Assembly: GCA_016714365.1 (NCBI GenBank)
Contig: JADJNH010000007.1
Span: 248,001-312,000, forward strand
Direction of reading: 5' to 3'
DNA from: Candidatus Vicinibacter affinis
GTDB taxonomy: Bacteria > Bacteroidota > Bacteroidia > Chitinophagales > Saprospiraceae
Length of the DNA stretch: 64,000 bases
In this document: in pieces, positions 1-9,171 of the stretch
Numbering within the stretch: the first letter of the stretch is position 1
Layout of the letters: every line of letters begins with the position of its first letter
Translations under genes and position numbers: made by a program
Notes under the pieces: model-generated
What the model was told of the DNA's origin: nothing
What the model saw: only the letters and a program-made list of their open reading frames with translations
Databases searched by the model: none

Positions 1-163
1 CATATTCAAATAATTTATTCTCAAACAACACACCTGATTTTTGAGGATCCACCAATTCAAATAAGGGGCCTGAGGAACTGCTTTTTTTCTGGTTGCAAGA
101 GAAGATGCTCATTGCAAAAGCTGTAACCAAAGCACAAATAATTAATGTATTTAACCTGATCAT
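1..163 (-). CDS. FG-GAP/ASPIC-UnbV family lipoprotein, N-terminal part (cut by window edge)
   Basis: An ATG at 163 opens a reading frame that runs off the left edge, giving 54 residues. The start is a lipoprotein signal peptide: a charged N-terminus, a hydrophobic stretch and a lipobox ending in FSC at residue 23. It is followed by a serine-rich linker and the phrase 'LFELVDPQKSGVLFENKL'. That phrase is typical of the mature N-terminus of surface proteins with VCBS/FG-GAP propeller repeats and a C-terminal ASPIC/UnbV domain. The start lies only 4 bases after the stop of the 1097-aa gene upstream on the same strand, so the two are almost certainly co-transcribed tandem paralogues. Function is inferred from family resemblance: outer-surface, substrate unknown. 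Confidence 0.75.
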   Translation of the reverse strand, partial: MIRLNTLIICALVTAFAMSIFSCNQKKSSSSGPLFELVDPQKSGVLFENKLFEY

Positions 164-167
164 TTTT

Positions 168-3100
168 CTAATTTTTTTTAGCCAGTACCTGAAGGTTACC
201 ATGGTTGTTGGCAACCAATATCATATCCTGTCCATTCACTTTAATTTTTTGTACATCGCGTACGTTGTTTTTTAGAAATACACCTGAATTCAAAACCGTC
301 TGTGGTATAAATTTTCCACTTTTTTGCAACAGCAGCAATCCGATGGACGCATCTGCCGGGGTGGTTTCTACCTCTGTATCAAACTGATTTCCCGCAAGCA
401 GCACATCCTGCTTTCCGTCCCCATCAAAATCTCCTGTCACTATGCCATTTACCGCGGAAAATTGTGCCTCCACAGGCAATGGCAGTCGCTCAAATTTTCC
501 TCCTTGATTCATGAGTATTATGGAACTAAATTCCTTTGCCTGAAAATGCATGGCTTTTTTTAGATTGTCTCCGTAGATTTCCTCCAAAGTTGCATCAGCA
601 TATTGATGAAAGCTGGGAAATTTTTTTGAGATGAAAGGCATTTGCTCAGAACTGCACTGCTTTCCTCGAACAGGTACCATACGGTCACCATCAAATTTTG
701 CCAACACAATGTCCATGGTTTTATTTCCATCAAAATCCATTGCATAGACAGAAAAAGGTTTTTTCTGTGAGGCATGAAACTTATAATTTTCACCCAGATT
801 TCCACACAACAAATCCACATCACCATCGCCATCTATGTCTTCTGCCACCAACTTATTCCACCAACCTTCCGTATTTTGTAACTGATATTTTTCAGCGGAT
901 GCCAATTGAAATTGTCCATTTGAAAATTCCCATATCTGTATGGGCATCCATTCACCGGCAATCACTAATTCATTTTTTTTATCACCGTTCACATCACACC
1001 ACACGGCACTGGTAATCATCCCTGCTTTTTTTAATCCGGGTGCAAATTCCTGGGTACGATTCATGAAGTTTCCATTTCCGGAATTGATCAGGATGTAACT
1101 TTCAGGAGCCATAGGATATTGGTTGGGTACCAATCGCCCCGCCCTGAATAAATCCAGATCACCGTCCCCATCAAAATCTCCGGCCACCACACAGGAACCA
1201 GAGGATGAAATGGCAGGAAGATTTTTGGAGGCATTGAAGTTCCCTTTTCCATTATTCAAATACAATCTATCCTGATAAGCATTTCCTTCCGGAGATTCAC
1301 TACCGCCTGACACTACATAAAGATCCAGATCCATGTCGCCATCGGCATCAAAAAATAAAGCAGCCATGTCTTCAAACGCCTGATCGGCTGCTAATGCCGG
1401 CTGAGAACTTTGGGAAAAGTTTCCATCAACAGACTGCACATACAAGGCTCCTGCCTGGCCTTTTGCACCGCCAATAAAAAAATCTTCGCGACCGTCTGCA
1501 TTTACATCCCCGACGGCCATAAATGGCCCCAGTCTGCTCATGCGTTGTGGCAAGAGTATTTGTGTGCGGTAGTCATTAAACTCGTTCTCCTGATGCTTAA
1601 AAACAGGTTGGATGAGCTCCATGGTTTTTTCTTTAAAAAGACTTTTAATATTATGATTGAAAGTAAATTTTTCTTTGGCATTTTTATACTTCAGTTTTAA
1701 TACCTGGTCCACTTTAACATTTTTCAATTTTTCCATCCGCCCATCAGGCCAAATGATCTCCAACTGATCTACAGAATTTTCATTTCCCAAACCAAAATGT
1801 ACAAAGGCTTCACTGCTGGAGAGATATCCACGTGTAGTGCGCATTTCCGCACCGAATACTTTTTCTTTTATATGAAGATTTATTTTTGCGCCAATTCCTT
1901 GTGCATTTGTGGAGGGCCCTTCGCATTGAATCCTCAGATAATGTTGATCACCTTTCAAATCATTGCGATAAACAAAAGGAGTGCCATCCAGATTATTGAC
2001 CACCAAATCCACATCCCCATCGTTGTCCAGATCCCCGGCTGCTGCTCCGTTGGAGTAGGATGGTTCATCCATTCCCCATTCCTTCATCACTTTTTTGAAA
2101 TGTAGATTGCCATCATTGTGAAACATATAATTCACAATTTTAACCGTAGGAAAGTGACTGAACAATTCTTCCACCGTATTAAATTTTTCACCCTTTTGAA
2201 TAAGTGCATCCACGATTTTATCACCATCCTGATCGTTCAAGTCTCGCCGGAAACCATTGGTGATGTAAATGTCGCGCAGACCATCATGGTCAAAATCAAC
2301 AATCAAAGGTGACCAGGACCAATCTGTCTTATCAAGTCCCGTCATCTGTGCGATGTCGGAGAAAAATCCGTTGCCACGATTTAATTGCAAGGTGTTGTGC
2401 ATGTATTGTACATGCATGTTCATCCGACTCATCGTATCGTACACCGCAGGATTCATGGCCGGCATGGAAGTCTTGGACCGTTTATAATCCTCCGGTCTCA
2501 TCTCCAGGACCATGAGATCTTCCAGTCCATCGTTGTTCACATCACCAGCATCGGCGCCCATCGAACTGAAAGAAATGTGATTGGAAAATTCATTGATGGA
2601 TTCTTTAAAGGTTCCGTTTTTCTGATTGACAAAATAAAAATCCGGCCAGCGGAAATCATTGCAGACATAAAGATCCTGAAATCCATCCTGATTAAAATCT
2701 CCGGCAATTACATTCAGTCCGTAACCAAAATTGGGATGAATTCCTGCGGCAGATGAAATGTCAGAAAATTTACCATTCCCCTCATTGCGGTAAAGACGGT
2801 GTCGGGAAAGCGGACTGTTCACACTTTTCTCTGCTTCAAACTGTGCAAAAGTTTTATTGAATCGCTCCGGACGATTGGTGACATACAGGTCCAAATCATG
2901 ATCGTTGTCCATGTCAAAAAAAACAGAGGCAATGGCGTAACCATTGTTTTCTATCCCGTAGCTTGCGGCGCTTTCGATAAAAGTTAAATCGCCCTGATTG
3001 ATGAACAATAAATTTGTATTTTCTATCGGGTCCTGAAAATGATTTCCCCTGCACACATAAATGTCCATCCATCCATCTGCATTGATATCTACCACACTCA

Positions 3101-3461
3101 CGCCATTTTTCCAACCTTTAAATTTTGAAATTCCTGAAGACTCAGAAATATCTTCAAATCTAAAATCCCCCTTGTTGAGGTAGAGTTTATCGGCCACTTG
3201 ATTTCCTGTGAAGTACAAATCCTGCTTACCATCGTTGTTGAAATCTGCTATGGCAACTCCACCACCATTAAACATATAAGTAGAATAGTAAATGTTCTCG
3301 TTTATGGTTTCTTGAATGCTGTTGTTGAACAAAATGCCCGTCTGCCCCGCTTCCAATTTGGTAAATCGAATGCCGGCAGGGCCGGATTGATTCCCTTGTT
3401 TGCAGGAAATCAACAAAAATAAAAAAAACAAGCAGTGACTTAGGCTATGGCCGGATTTCAT
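168..3461 (-). CDS. FG-GAP/VCBS repeat protein with ASPIC/UnbV domain, surface lipoprotein
   Basis: A 1097-aa protein. I place the start at ATG 3461 because it yields a clean lipoprotein signal (MKSGHSLSHCLFFLFLLISC); upstream in-frame ATG/TTG codons at 3500/3503 would add 13-14 residues ahead of it. The body contains many Ca-binding loops of the D-x-N/D-x-D-G-x-x-D type (for example DFNNDGKQD, DINADGWMD, DLDNDGDVD, DFDGDGDLD), the signature of FG-GAP/VCBS beta-propeller blades. Near residues 520-600 is an ASPIC/UnbV-like stretch ('LEIIWPDGRMEKL'), followed by further VCBS repeats. Members of this group (CRTAC1-like) are exported surface proteins, often encoded in tandem, as here with the truncated paralogue downstream. 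The ligand is unknown. No T9SS sorting domain is visible, so lipidation probably anchors it. Confidence 0.88.
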   Translation of the reverse strand: MKSGHSLSHCLFFLFLLISCKQGNQSGPAGIRFTKLEAGQTGILFNNSIQETINENIYYSTYMFNGGGVAIADFNNDGKQDLYFTGNQVADKLYLNKGDFRFEDISESSGISKFKGWKNGVSVVDINADGWMDIYVCRGNHFQDPIENTNLLFINQGDLTFIESAASYGIENNGYAIASVFFDMDNDHDLDLYVTNRPERFNKTFAQFEAEKSVNSPLSRHRLYRNEGNGKFSDISSAAGIHPNFGYGLNVIAGDFNQDGFQDLYVCNDFRWPDFYFVNQKNGTFKESINEFSNHISFSSMGADAGDVNNDGLEDLMVLEMRPEDYKRSKTSMPAMNPAVYDTMSRMNMHVQYMHNTLQLNRGNGFFSDIAQMTGLDKTDWSWSPLIVDFDHDGLRDIYITNGFRRDLNDQDGDKIVDALIQKGEKFNTVEELFSHFPTVKIVNYMFHNDGNLHFKKVMKEWGMDEPSYSNGAAAGDLDNDGDVDLVVNNLDGTPFVYRNDLKGDQHYLRIQCEGPSTNAQGIGAKINLHIKEKVFGAEMRTTRGYLSSSEAFVHFGLGNENSVDQLEIIWPDGRMEKLKNVKVDQVLKLKYKNAKEKFTFNHNIKSLFKEKTMELIQPVFKHQENEFNDYRTQILLPQRMSRLGPFMAVGDVNADGREDFFIGGAKGQAGALYVQSVDGNFSQSSQPALAADQAFEDMAALFFDADGDMDLDLYVVSGGSESPEGNAYQDRLYLNNGKGNFNASKNLPAISSSGSCVVAGDFDGDGDLDLFRAGRLVPNQYPMAPESYILINSGNGNFMNRTQEFAPGLKKAGMITSAVWCDVNGDKKNELVIAGEWMPIQIWEFSNGQFQLASAEKYQLQNTEGWWNKLVAEDIDGDGDVDLLCGNLGENYKFHASQKKPFSVYAMDFDGNKTMDIVLAKFDGDRMVPVRGKQCSSEQMPFISKKFPSFHQYADATLEEIYGDNLKKAMHFQAKEFSSIILMNQGGKFERLPLPVEAQFSAVNGIVTGDFDGDGKQDVLLAGNQFDTEVETTPADASIGLLLLQKSGKFIPQTVLNSGVFLKNNVRDVQKIKVNGQDMILVANNHGNLQVLAKKN

Positions 3462-3664
3462 GGATGGTTGTCTTAAAAAGCAAAAATACTTAGAAAGCAT
3501 CAAAAATCATGACCAAAACAATACAATCTCCTGATTTTCAACATTATGATTGAGGGACAGCGCCTTTATACATGAGTACTTTGCCTAATGTAATTTTTTC
3601 CAGTTGACTAAAGCAAACTGTTGGGGATAGAAGATTCCTTCCTTTGCACCCAAACAGAAAATAC

Positions 3665-3992
3665 TCAGCCTTTGAATATCTTGCCGGACTGGTAAGTCAC
3701 GCCTTCCGAAACAATCCGATACAGATACATGCCATCAGGTAATTGTTCTGTGGGTACTTGATGTGTTCTGGTGGAATTGTCCAACTCTTTGTAGAATGTG
3801 CGGACACCTTGCAGATTAAACAATTCAAACTCATAATCAATCCTGAATGGATACTCATATAAAAATTCAATGTGCAAATATTCCCGTACCGGATTCGGGC
3901 TTACCAAAAATGATTTACCGAGGTCCACTCTGTACAAACTGTCGCAGGAGGAACCTATCAAAGGGCCTAATAAAAATTAGCAAATATTGCAT
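3665..3992 (-). pseudogene. Short protein with signal peptide plus T9SS type A sorting domain, apparently frameshifted
   Basis: The downstream part (3665-3961) encodes about 98 residues that are little more than a Por-secretion C-terminal sorting domain: 'SPNPVREYLHIEF' at the front, 'YEFELFNLQG' in the middle and 'LPDGMYLYRIVSEG' near the end. This frame has no ATG, only a TTG. An ATG at 3992 in another frame reads MQYLLIF, and removing one base near 3970-3976 would join it to LGPLIGSSC, making a convincing lipoprotein-like signal peptide. I therefore read it as one gene with a single-base disruption (decay or sequencing error). If intact it would be a cargo-less protein of about 110 aa. It stands alone between the FG-GAP gene and pckA. 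Confidence 0.5.
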
Positions 3993-4167
3993 TTCCTAAA
4001 GAGTGAAATCAATTTCCTAAATGGACAAAAAAAATATTTTATTTGAAAAAAATCCTAGTTGATAAAAACTCAAATAAAACTTAAATCCACCTCACTGTAA
4101 TCAAAGTGAATAAATGTAAGTTGCACGGGACAAGCAATATTCCCAATTAATGAATCAAAGGACTTAA

Positions 4168-5769
4168 TCAAACCTTCGGAGCCGCATTTAGAATTTCTTC
4201 TGATGCCTTGCTGCTGTATTTGCTGAAATTTTCCACAAACATTCTGGCAAGGTCTGTAGCTTTCCTGTCATACTCTGCAGGATCGGTCCAGGTGTTTCGT
4301 GGATTTAAAACTTCTGCAGGCACTCCCGGACAATGGCTTGGATAATGCAAGCCAAAAATTCCGTGGGTGTCGTAGGACAAATGATCCAACTCACCCTTCA
4401 GTGCCGCGGTGATCATGGCACGGGTATAGGAAAGTTTCATTCTAGATCCAACGCCATAGGGCCCACCGGTCCAACCGGTATTGATCAACCAAATATGCGG
4501 ATTGTGTTTTTCTATTTTATTTCCCAACATCTCTGCATAAAAAGTAGGATGAAGGGGTAAAAACGGAGCGCCAAAACAGGCAGAGAAAGTTGCCTTTGGT
4601 TCCGTAACTCCGGCTTCAGTCCCGGCTACCTTTGCAGTATAGCCGGAAATGAAATGGTACATGGCCTGAGCCTTGGTAAGCCTGGAGATCGGAGGCAAAA
4701 TGCCATAAGCATCACAGGTCAGAAAAAAGATGTTTTTGGGATGGCCACCTATGGAGGGGATCAAAGAATTTCTGATATGCCCCAGAGGATAGGATACTCT
4801 GGTATTTTCTGTGATGTGTGCCTTGCTGAAATCGGGTATGTTGGTGCCTTCGTGAAATACAATATTCTCCAGTATGGCTTCGGGCTTAATGGCCCGGTAG
4901 ATATCCGGCTCTTTTTCTTCGGTTAGGTCTATGCATTTAGCATAACATCCTCCTTCAAAATTAAAAACGCCTTTGTCACTCCATCCATGTTCATCATCGC
5001 CGATCAGACTTCGCTCAGGATCTGCAGACAAGGTCGTCTTCCCCGTACCACTCAAGCCAAAGAAAATAGTGGTGTCTCCTTCCTTGCCTTTGTTGGCTGA
5101 ACAGTGCATGGACAAAACACCCTTGTCATGAGGGAGTATGAAATTAAGGATGGTGAAAATGGATTTTTTGATTTCTCCGGTATAAGCAGATCCCCCGATG
5201 AGTATTCTTTTGGATTTGAAATCAATGATACTGAAATTTTCCTGACGTGTGCCGTGAAGTTCTACCTCAGCGTGAAATCCTGGCGCACAATATATGGTCC
5301 AATCCGGTACAAAATGATCTAATTCCCCTGCCTTGGGTCTGATGAACATGTTGCCGGCAAACTGCGCGCTCCAGGGGATCTCTGCGATGACGCGTACCCC
5401 AATGCGATATTCAGGATCTGCACAGGCAAAATTATCCTGAACGAAGATATCTCTGTCTTCCAGGTAAGAAACCAGGTCTGTATAGAGAAAGTTAAATTTG
5501 TCTTCCGGAAAGGCTTTGTTGAACTTGTTCCAGTCAACACTGTGGTGGGTTATCTCATTGTCAACGGTAAACTTATCTTCCGGTGAACGTCCTGTAAATT
5601 TTCCGGTTTTCACCACCAGCGCTCCCTGATCACTTAAAACTGCCAACTGGCGGTCCAAACTGATTTGCACTAACTCGGCCGGGCTGAGGTTGGCAAAGAC
5701 TGTTTTCTTGCATTGAACCCCGGAAGACTCTACTGAAGCCTGCTTGGGTAAGATACCTTGAAGGTTCAT
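4168..5769 (-). CDS. pckA: Phosphoenolpyruvate carboxykinase (ATP)
   Basis: A 533-aa enzyme converting oxaloacetate plus ATP to phosphoenolpyruvate, CO2 and ADP, the entry step of gluconeogenesis in the cytoplasm. Length fits the ATP-dependent family (about 530-540 aa). Visible motifs are the oxaloacetate-binding GRSPEDKF (residues 60-67), the kinase-1a P-loop GLSGTGKTT (238-246) and the metal-binding kinase-2 segment GDDEHGW (about 257-263). It starts at ATG 5769. A Bacteroidota -7 box lies about 30 bases upstream, so the leader is short. The gene is divergent from citrate synthase, pairing gluconeogenesis with TCA entry; a shared regulator is possible but none is visible. Confidence 0.97.
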   Translation of the reverse strand: MNLQGILPKQASVESSGVQCKKTVFANLSPAELVQISLDRQLAVLSDQGALVVKTGKFTGRSPEDKFTVDNEITHHSVDWNKFNKAFPEDKFNFLYTDLVSYLEDRDIFVQDNFACADPEYRIGVRVIAEIPWSAQFAGNMFIRPKAGELDHFVPDWTIYCAPGFHAEVELHGTRQENFSIIDFKSKRILIGGSAYTGEIKKSIFTILNFILPHDKGVLSMHCSANKGKEGDTTIFFGLSGTGKTTLSADPERSLIGDDEHGWSDKGVFNFEGGCYAKCIDLTEEKEPDIYRAIKPEAILENIVFHEGTNIPDFSKAHITENTRVSYPLGHIRNSLIPSIGGHPKNIFFLTCDAYGILPPISRLTKAQAMYHFISGYTAKVAGTEAGVTEPKATFSACFGAPFLPLHPTFYAEMLGNKIEKHNPHIWLINTGWTGGPYGVGSRMKLSYTRAMITAALKGELDHLSYDTHGIFGLHYPSHCPGVPAEVLNPRNTWTDPAEYDRKATDLARMFVENFSKYSSKASEEILNAAPKV

Positions 5770-5798
5770 AATACCTGATTTTGATATTAAATGGTGGG

Positions 5799-5806
5799 CA
5801 AAGTTA
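5799..5806 (-). promoter_or_regulatory. -7 promoter box of pckA (TAACTTTG)
   Basis: On the minus strand the sequence reads TAACTTTG, an exact match to the Bacteroidota -7 consensus TAnnTTTG, 29 bases before the pckA ATG. No clear TTTG -33 box is visible at the usual spacing, so the call rests on one element and its position. Confidence 0.45.
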
Positions 5807-5935
5807 GCTTTTTTATGGATTCCTACCTGGGATTAAATAATCATTAACCTACATATGACTTTCGGGTAAAAATGAGTCCAATTAGCGATTTTTTAAACTC
5901 TCTGAGCTAACATCTTGTTAATGAACCAAAATTTA

Positions 5936-5965
5936 TTTGGTTTGGAATAAAAAATTATAGTTTTG
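5936..5965 (+). promoter_or_regulatory. Promoter of gltA (TTTG, 18-bp spacer, TAGTTTTG)
   Basis: TTTG at 5936-5939 and TAGTTTTG at 5958-5965 match both halves of the Bacteroidota sigma-ABfr promoter (-33 TTTG, -7 TAnnTTTG) with an 18-base spacer. Transcription should begin near 5970-5973. That leaves essentially no leader before the TTG at 5977 but about 38 bases before the ATG at 6010, which decides the start of citrate synthase in favour of 6010. Confidence 0.65.
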
Positions 5966-6009
5966 CAGACGTTTTTTTGAAAATAGATTTACCAGAATTA
6001 TTGAGTCCT

Positions 6010-7323
6010 ATGGACAGGCTAAAAGAGTTATTTAAGGCAAAGTTTACCGTTGCATCCGAAGAGATTAAGACACTTTTAAAGGAGCACGGCACCAAAGTGA
6101 TAGACCAGGTTCAAATCGAACAGGTTTACGGAGGGATGCGTGGTATAAAATCCATGATTTGGGAGACTTCTTCATTGGACGCCCAGGAGGGCATCCGATT
6201 TAGGGGATATTCCATTCCTGAGTTAAGAGAAAAGCTTCCATGCATTGATGGCGCTAAAGAACCCCTTCCCGAAGGTTTGTTCTGGCTGATGATGACAGGA
6301 GAGATTCCCACAGACGACGACGTGAGATGGCTCAGCCGTGAATGGATGAGAAGGTCTGAGGTTCCCGATCATGTGATCCACTCGATCGATCATCTGGACA
6401 ACAGCATTCACCCAATGACTCAATTCAGCATCGCCATTATGGCCATGCAATGCGACAGTATTTTTGCTCATAAATATGAGGAGGGTGTATCCAAATCTTC
6501 CTACTGGGAATATATGTATGAGGATGCCATGAACCTGATCTCCAGGGTTCCTATTGTGGCGGCCTACATTTACAGGAAAGTATTTTTTAAAGGCGAATTC
6601 CTATATCCGGACAGAAGTATGGACTGGAGTGCGAATTTTGCCCACATGATGGGAGTTGAATCTCCTGTTTTTAAAGATCTGATGAGGTTATACCTTACCA
6701 TTCATGCTGACCATGAAGGCGGGAATGCCTCTGCTCATACAGTTCACCTGGTAGGTTCCACCTTGAGCGATCCTTACCTTTCGCTATCAGCAGGTATGAA
6801 TGCTCTTGCAGGTCCCCTGCATGGTCTTGCCAATCAGGAAGTGATGGATTGGATCTATGACATGATCCGGGATTTGGGAACCAATGAGCCTACCAAAGAA
6901 CAAATTGCAGACTACGTTAAGAAAACACTTGCCCAGGGAATCGTAGTTCCAGGTTATGGCCACGCCGTGTTGCGAATGCCGGATCCAAGATTTACTGCAC
7001 AGAAAGAATTTGCTGCAGAATACTGCGCGGATGATCCCATGGTAAAAATTGTCTGGAATGTTTTCGAAGTGGTACCACCCATACTCGGCAGCATTGGTAA
7101 AATTAAAAACCCTTGGCCAAATGTGGATGCCCATTCAGGCGCTTTGTTAGAGCATTTTAACATCAAGGAACACAATTTCTATACGGTAATGTTCGGCGTA
7201 TCCCGTGCACTGGGTGTACTTGCACAATTGTGCTGGGACAGAGCCCTTAACTTACCACTGGAAAGACCAAAATCCCTCACCACTGAGGAAATTCAAAAGT
7301 TTATTCAAAATTCTTCAAACTAA
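6010..7323 (+). CDS. gltA: Citrate synthase (mitochondrial-like type)
   Basis: Condenses acetyl-CoA with oxaloacetate to citrate, the first step of the TCA cycle. The 437-aa protein resembles the eukaryote-like citrate synthases found in Bacteroidota ('YGGMRGIKSMIWETSSLD' near residues 40-57). Catalytic residues are visible: His271 in GPLHGLAN, His318 in GYGHAVLR and Asp373 in NVDAHSG. The frame is open to a TTG at 5977, but the promoter position and family N-terminus (MDRLKELFKAKF) favour ATG 6010. gcvH follows after 12 bases, so the two are likely co-transcribed. It is divergent from pckA. Confidence 0.96.
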   Translation: MDRLKELFKAKFTVASEEIKTLLKEHGTKVIDQVQIEQVYGGMRGIKSMIWETSSLDAQEGIRFRGYSIPELREKLPCIDGAKEPLPEGLFWLMMTGEIPTDDDVRWLSREWMRRSEVPDHVIHSIDHLDNSIHPMTQFSIAIMAMQCDSIFAHKYEEGVSKSSYWEYMYEDAMNLISRVPIVAAYIYRKVFFKGEFLYPDRSMDWSANFAHMMGVESPVFKDLMRLYLTIHADHEGGNASAHTVHLVGSTLSDPYLSLSAGMNALAGPLHGLANQEVMDWIYDMIRDLGTNEPTKEQIADYVKKTLAQGIVVPGYGHAVLRMPDPRFTAQKEFAAEYCADDPMVKIVWNVFEVVPPILGSIGKIKNPWPNVDAHSGALLEHFNIKEHNFYTVMFGVSRALGVLAQLCWDRALNLPLERPKSLTTEEIQKFIQNSSN

Positions 7324-7335
7324 AACAAAACCATC

Positions 7336-7728
7336 ATGCAATTTCCTGAAAATGTCCGCTATACCAAAGAACACGAATGGGTCAGAGTCGAAGGCGATGC
7401 TGCTTATGTAGGCATATCTGATTTTGCCCAATCCGAATTAGGAGACATCGTTTATGTCGAGGTGGATACCGTTGGTGAAGAAATTCCAAAGGATGAAATT
7501 TTTGGAACTGTAGAGGCCGTAAAAACTACCTCAGACCTTTTTATGCCGGTAAGTGGTAAAATACTTGAATTCAATCCAGACCTGGACGAGAAAGCAGGAA
7601 ACGATCCCACTTTGATTAATTCAGATGCATTCGGAAAAGGATGGATTGTAAAAATTCAATTAACCAATCCATCAGAAATGGATGATTTAATGGATGCCGC
7701 GGCCTATAAATCCTTGTTGGGCAAATAA
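7336..7728 (+). CDS. gcvH: Glycine cleavage system H protein
   Basis: A 130-aa lipoyl carrier that shuttles the aminomethyl group from the P- to the T-protein in glycine cleavage. Family features are clear: N-terminal 'RYTKEHEWVRVEG', 'VGISDFAQSELGDIVYVEV', and the lipoylation site Lys63 in VEAVKTTSD. Full-length for the family (about 125-130 aa). It sits 12 bases after gltA, and the VanZ-like frame begins just after its stop. No gcvP or gcvT is in the window, so the rest of the system must lie elsewhere. Confidence 0.96.
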   Translation: MQFPENVRYTKEHEWVRVEGDAAYVGISDFAQSELGDIVYVEVDTVGEEIPKDEIFGTVEAVKTTSDLFMPVSGKILEFNPDLDEKAGNDPTLINSDAFGKGWIVKIQLTNPSEMDDLMDAAAYKSLLGK

Positions 7729-7736
7729 ACTTTGCC

Positions 7737-8153
7737 TTGCTTGTTCATTTTTTAAAAATCAGAAAATATTCATTAAAAATTGCATGGTCATTTACTGTGG
7801 CCATTGTGATTTTGTCGCTGATTCCCAGCAATAGTTTACCCAAATTGAATTTCAAAGACCTTGTCGGAATAGATAAATTGGGTCATCTATTCTTTTATGG
7901 AAATGCCTGCTTTTTCTTTTTACTGGGAAGATCTTCCAAAATTTATGGGGTGCATTTATTTCTCAGCACCTGTATTCCTTTGGTTGGTCTGGGGTTGCTG
8001 ATGGAGTTATTTCAGGCAGCCATGCTGCTGGGGAGAAATTTTGATTATTTTGACATGTTGGCCAATACTTTGGGTGTAATTCTTGCCATCGCGCTTTTTA
8101 GGTTTTATAATTCCAGCTTTCCTGAAAATCAAGAGAACCCGAAACAATTATAA
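7737..8153 (+). CDS. VanZ-like family membrane protein
   Basis: A 138-aa protein with about four hydrophobic segments (residues roughly 13-30, 50-66, 72-92 and 105-122) and VanZ-like features: 'GIDKLGHLFFYG' and 'LMELFQAAMLLGRNFDYFDMLANTLGVILA'. Members are inner-membrane proteins of unclear role; VanZ itself gives low-level teicoplanin resistance, but that should not be assumed here. No ATG is available; the best start is TTG 7737, 8 bases after the gcvH stop. I recall the neighbourhood gcvH, VanZ-like, TonB as recurring in Bacteroidota, which supports the call. Confidence 0.75.
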   Translation: MLVHFLKIRKYSLKIAWSFTVAIVILSLIPSNSLPKLNFKDLVGIDKLGHLFFYGNACFFFLLGRSSKIYGVHLFLSTCIPLVGLGLLMELFQAAMLLGRNFDYFDMLANTLGVILAIALFRFYNSSFPENQENPKQL

Positions 8154-8206
8154 GAAATTAATATTTTTAGGTAAGAAGCCCTTCTATTTTGCGTTAAGTC
8201 CTTGTA

Positions 8207-9064
8207 ATGAACCATTTTGAGCATAAAATTTCACCCAGGATCTCGAATCTCGAAATGGACGACATTGTATTTGCACATCGCAACAAACAATATGGTGCCT
8301 ATTTGCTGAGACGCCGGTACAACCGCCACATGACCAAAGCTATATTGATAGCCATCTTGTTCATTGCTTTTTTCCTGTATTGGCCACAGATTGCACAGCT
8401 TTGGGACAACGAAGAACCGCTGAAAGAATCCGATTTAGTGATGAGGGAAGTCTCCATAGGAACCCCAAATTTTAATTTACCGGAACCCTCAGGAACAAAA
8501 TCCAATCCATCCGAAAAACCCAAATCTCAACCACCAAAATCTCCCTTAAAAAAGAACCCAACTAAAAGTATTTCTTCAACTCCAAAAGTTGTCAAAGAAG
8601 AAACCCCACCTGTGGAAGAAAGCAGCAATGAAACTGGCCAGAGTGCTGGAAAGGAAGAATCACCGGGGCCCGTTGGGGCGGGAACAGGATCTGAAGAAGT
8701 CTTTCGATATGTCAGTCACATGCCTTTATTCCCGGGATGTGAGCAACTGGATATCAGTTATGCGGAACGAAGAAAATGTGCAGAAAAAAGTCTGAGAGAT
8801 TTCCTCAAAACCAACCTGAGATATCCCAATCTCGCTGTCCAAAATAAAACAGAAGGAACCGTCATGGTGCAATTTATAGTAGAGAAAAATGGGACGGTAA
8901 GCAATGTTAAAATCCTACAGGATATCGGTGATGGTTGCGGTCAGGAAGCCCGGCGGGTGATCGAACTGATGAATGGTATGAATCGTAAATGGACACCTGG
9001 CCTTCAGGGTCAATCAGCCGTGAGGGTTCAATACACATTGCCCGTTGTTTTTACAGCACGTTAG
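8207..9064 (+). CDS. Energy transducer TonB family protein
   Basis: A 285-aa TonB-like protein. Order: a cytoplasmic N-terminus with the motif MDDIVFAHRNKQYGAYLLRRRY (about residues 17-38), one membrane helix (about 44-61), a Pro/Lys/Ser-rich periplasmic spacer (about 90-165) and a C-terminal TonB domain with 'LRYPNLAVQNKTEGTVMVQF', ending in 'VQYTLPVVFTAR'. It should couple the proton motive force via ExbB/ExbD to outer-membrane receptors, although none of these is adjacent. The same N-terminal motif recurs in the two TonB proteins at 46.1 and 48.3 kb, making three paralogues in the window. It probably ends the gltA-gcvH-VanZ-like run. Confidence 0.88.
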   Translation: MNHFEHKISPRISNLEMDDIVFAHRNKQYGAYLLRRRYNRHMTKAILIAILFIAFFLYWPQIAQLWDNEEPLKESDLVMREVSIGTPNFNLPEPSGTKSNPSEKPKSQPPKSPLKKNPTKSISSTPKVVKEETPPVEESSNETGQSAGKEESPGPVGAGTGSEEVFRYVSHMPLFPGCEQLDISYAERRKCAEKSLRDFLKTNLRYPNLAVQNKTEGTVMVQFIVEKNGTVSNVKILQDIGDGCGQEARRVIELMNGMNRKWTPGLQGQSAVRVQYTLPVVFTAR

Positions 9065-9171
9065 AGTTGTGCAAAGCTTTGCTATTTATTAGCCGATTCT
9101 TGTATTTATCTTTACCGTTCAAATTTATACCGCTCCAAAAACTATTTTTACAATAAATCAGTTTATACACC

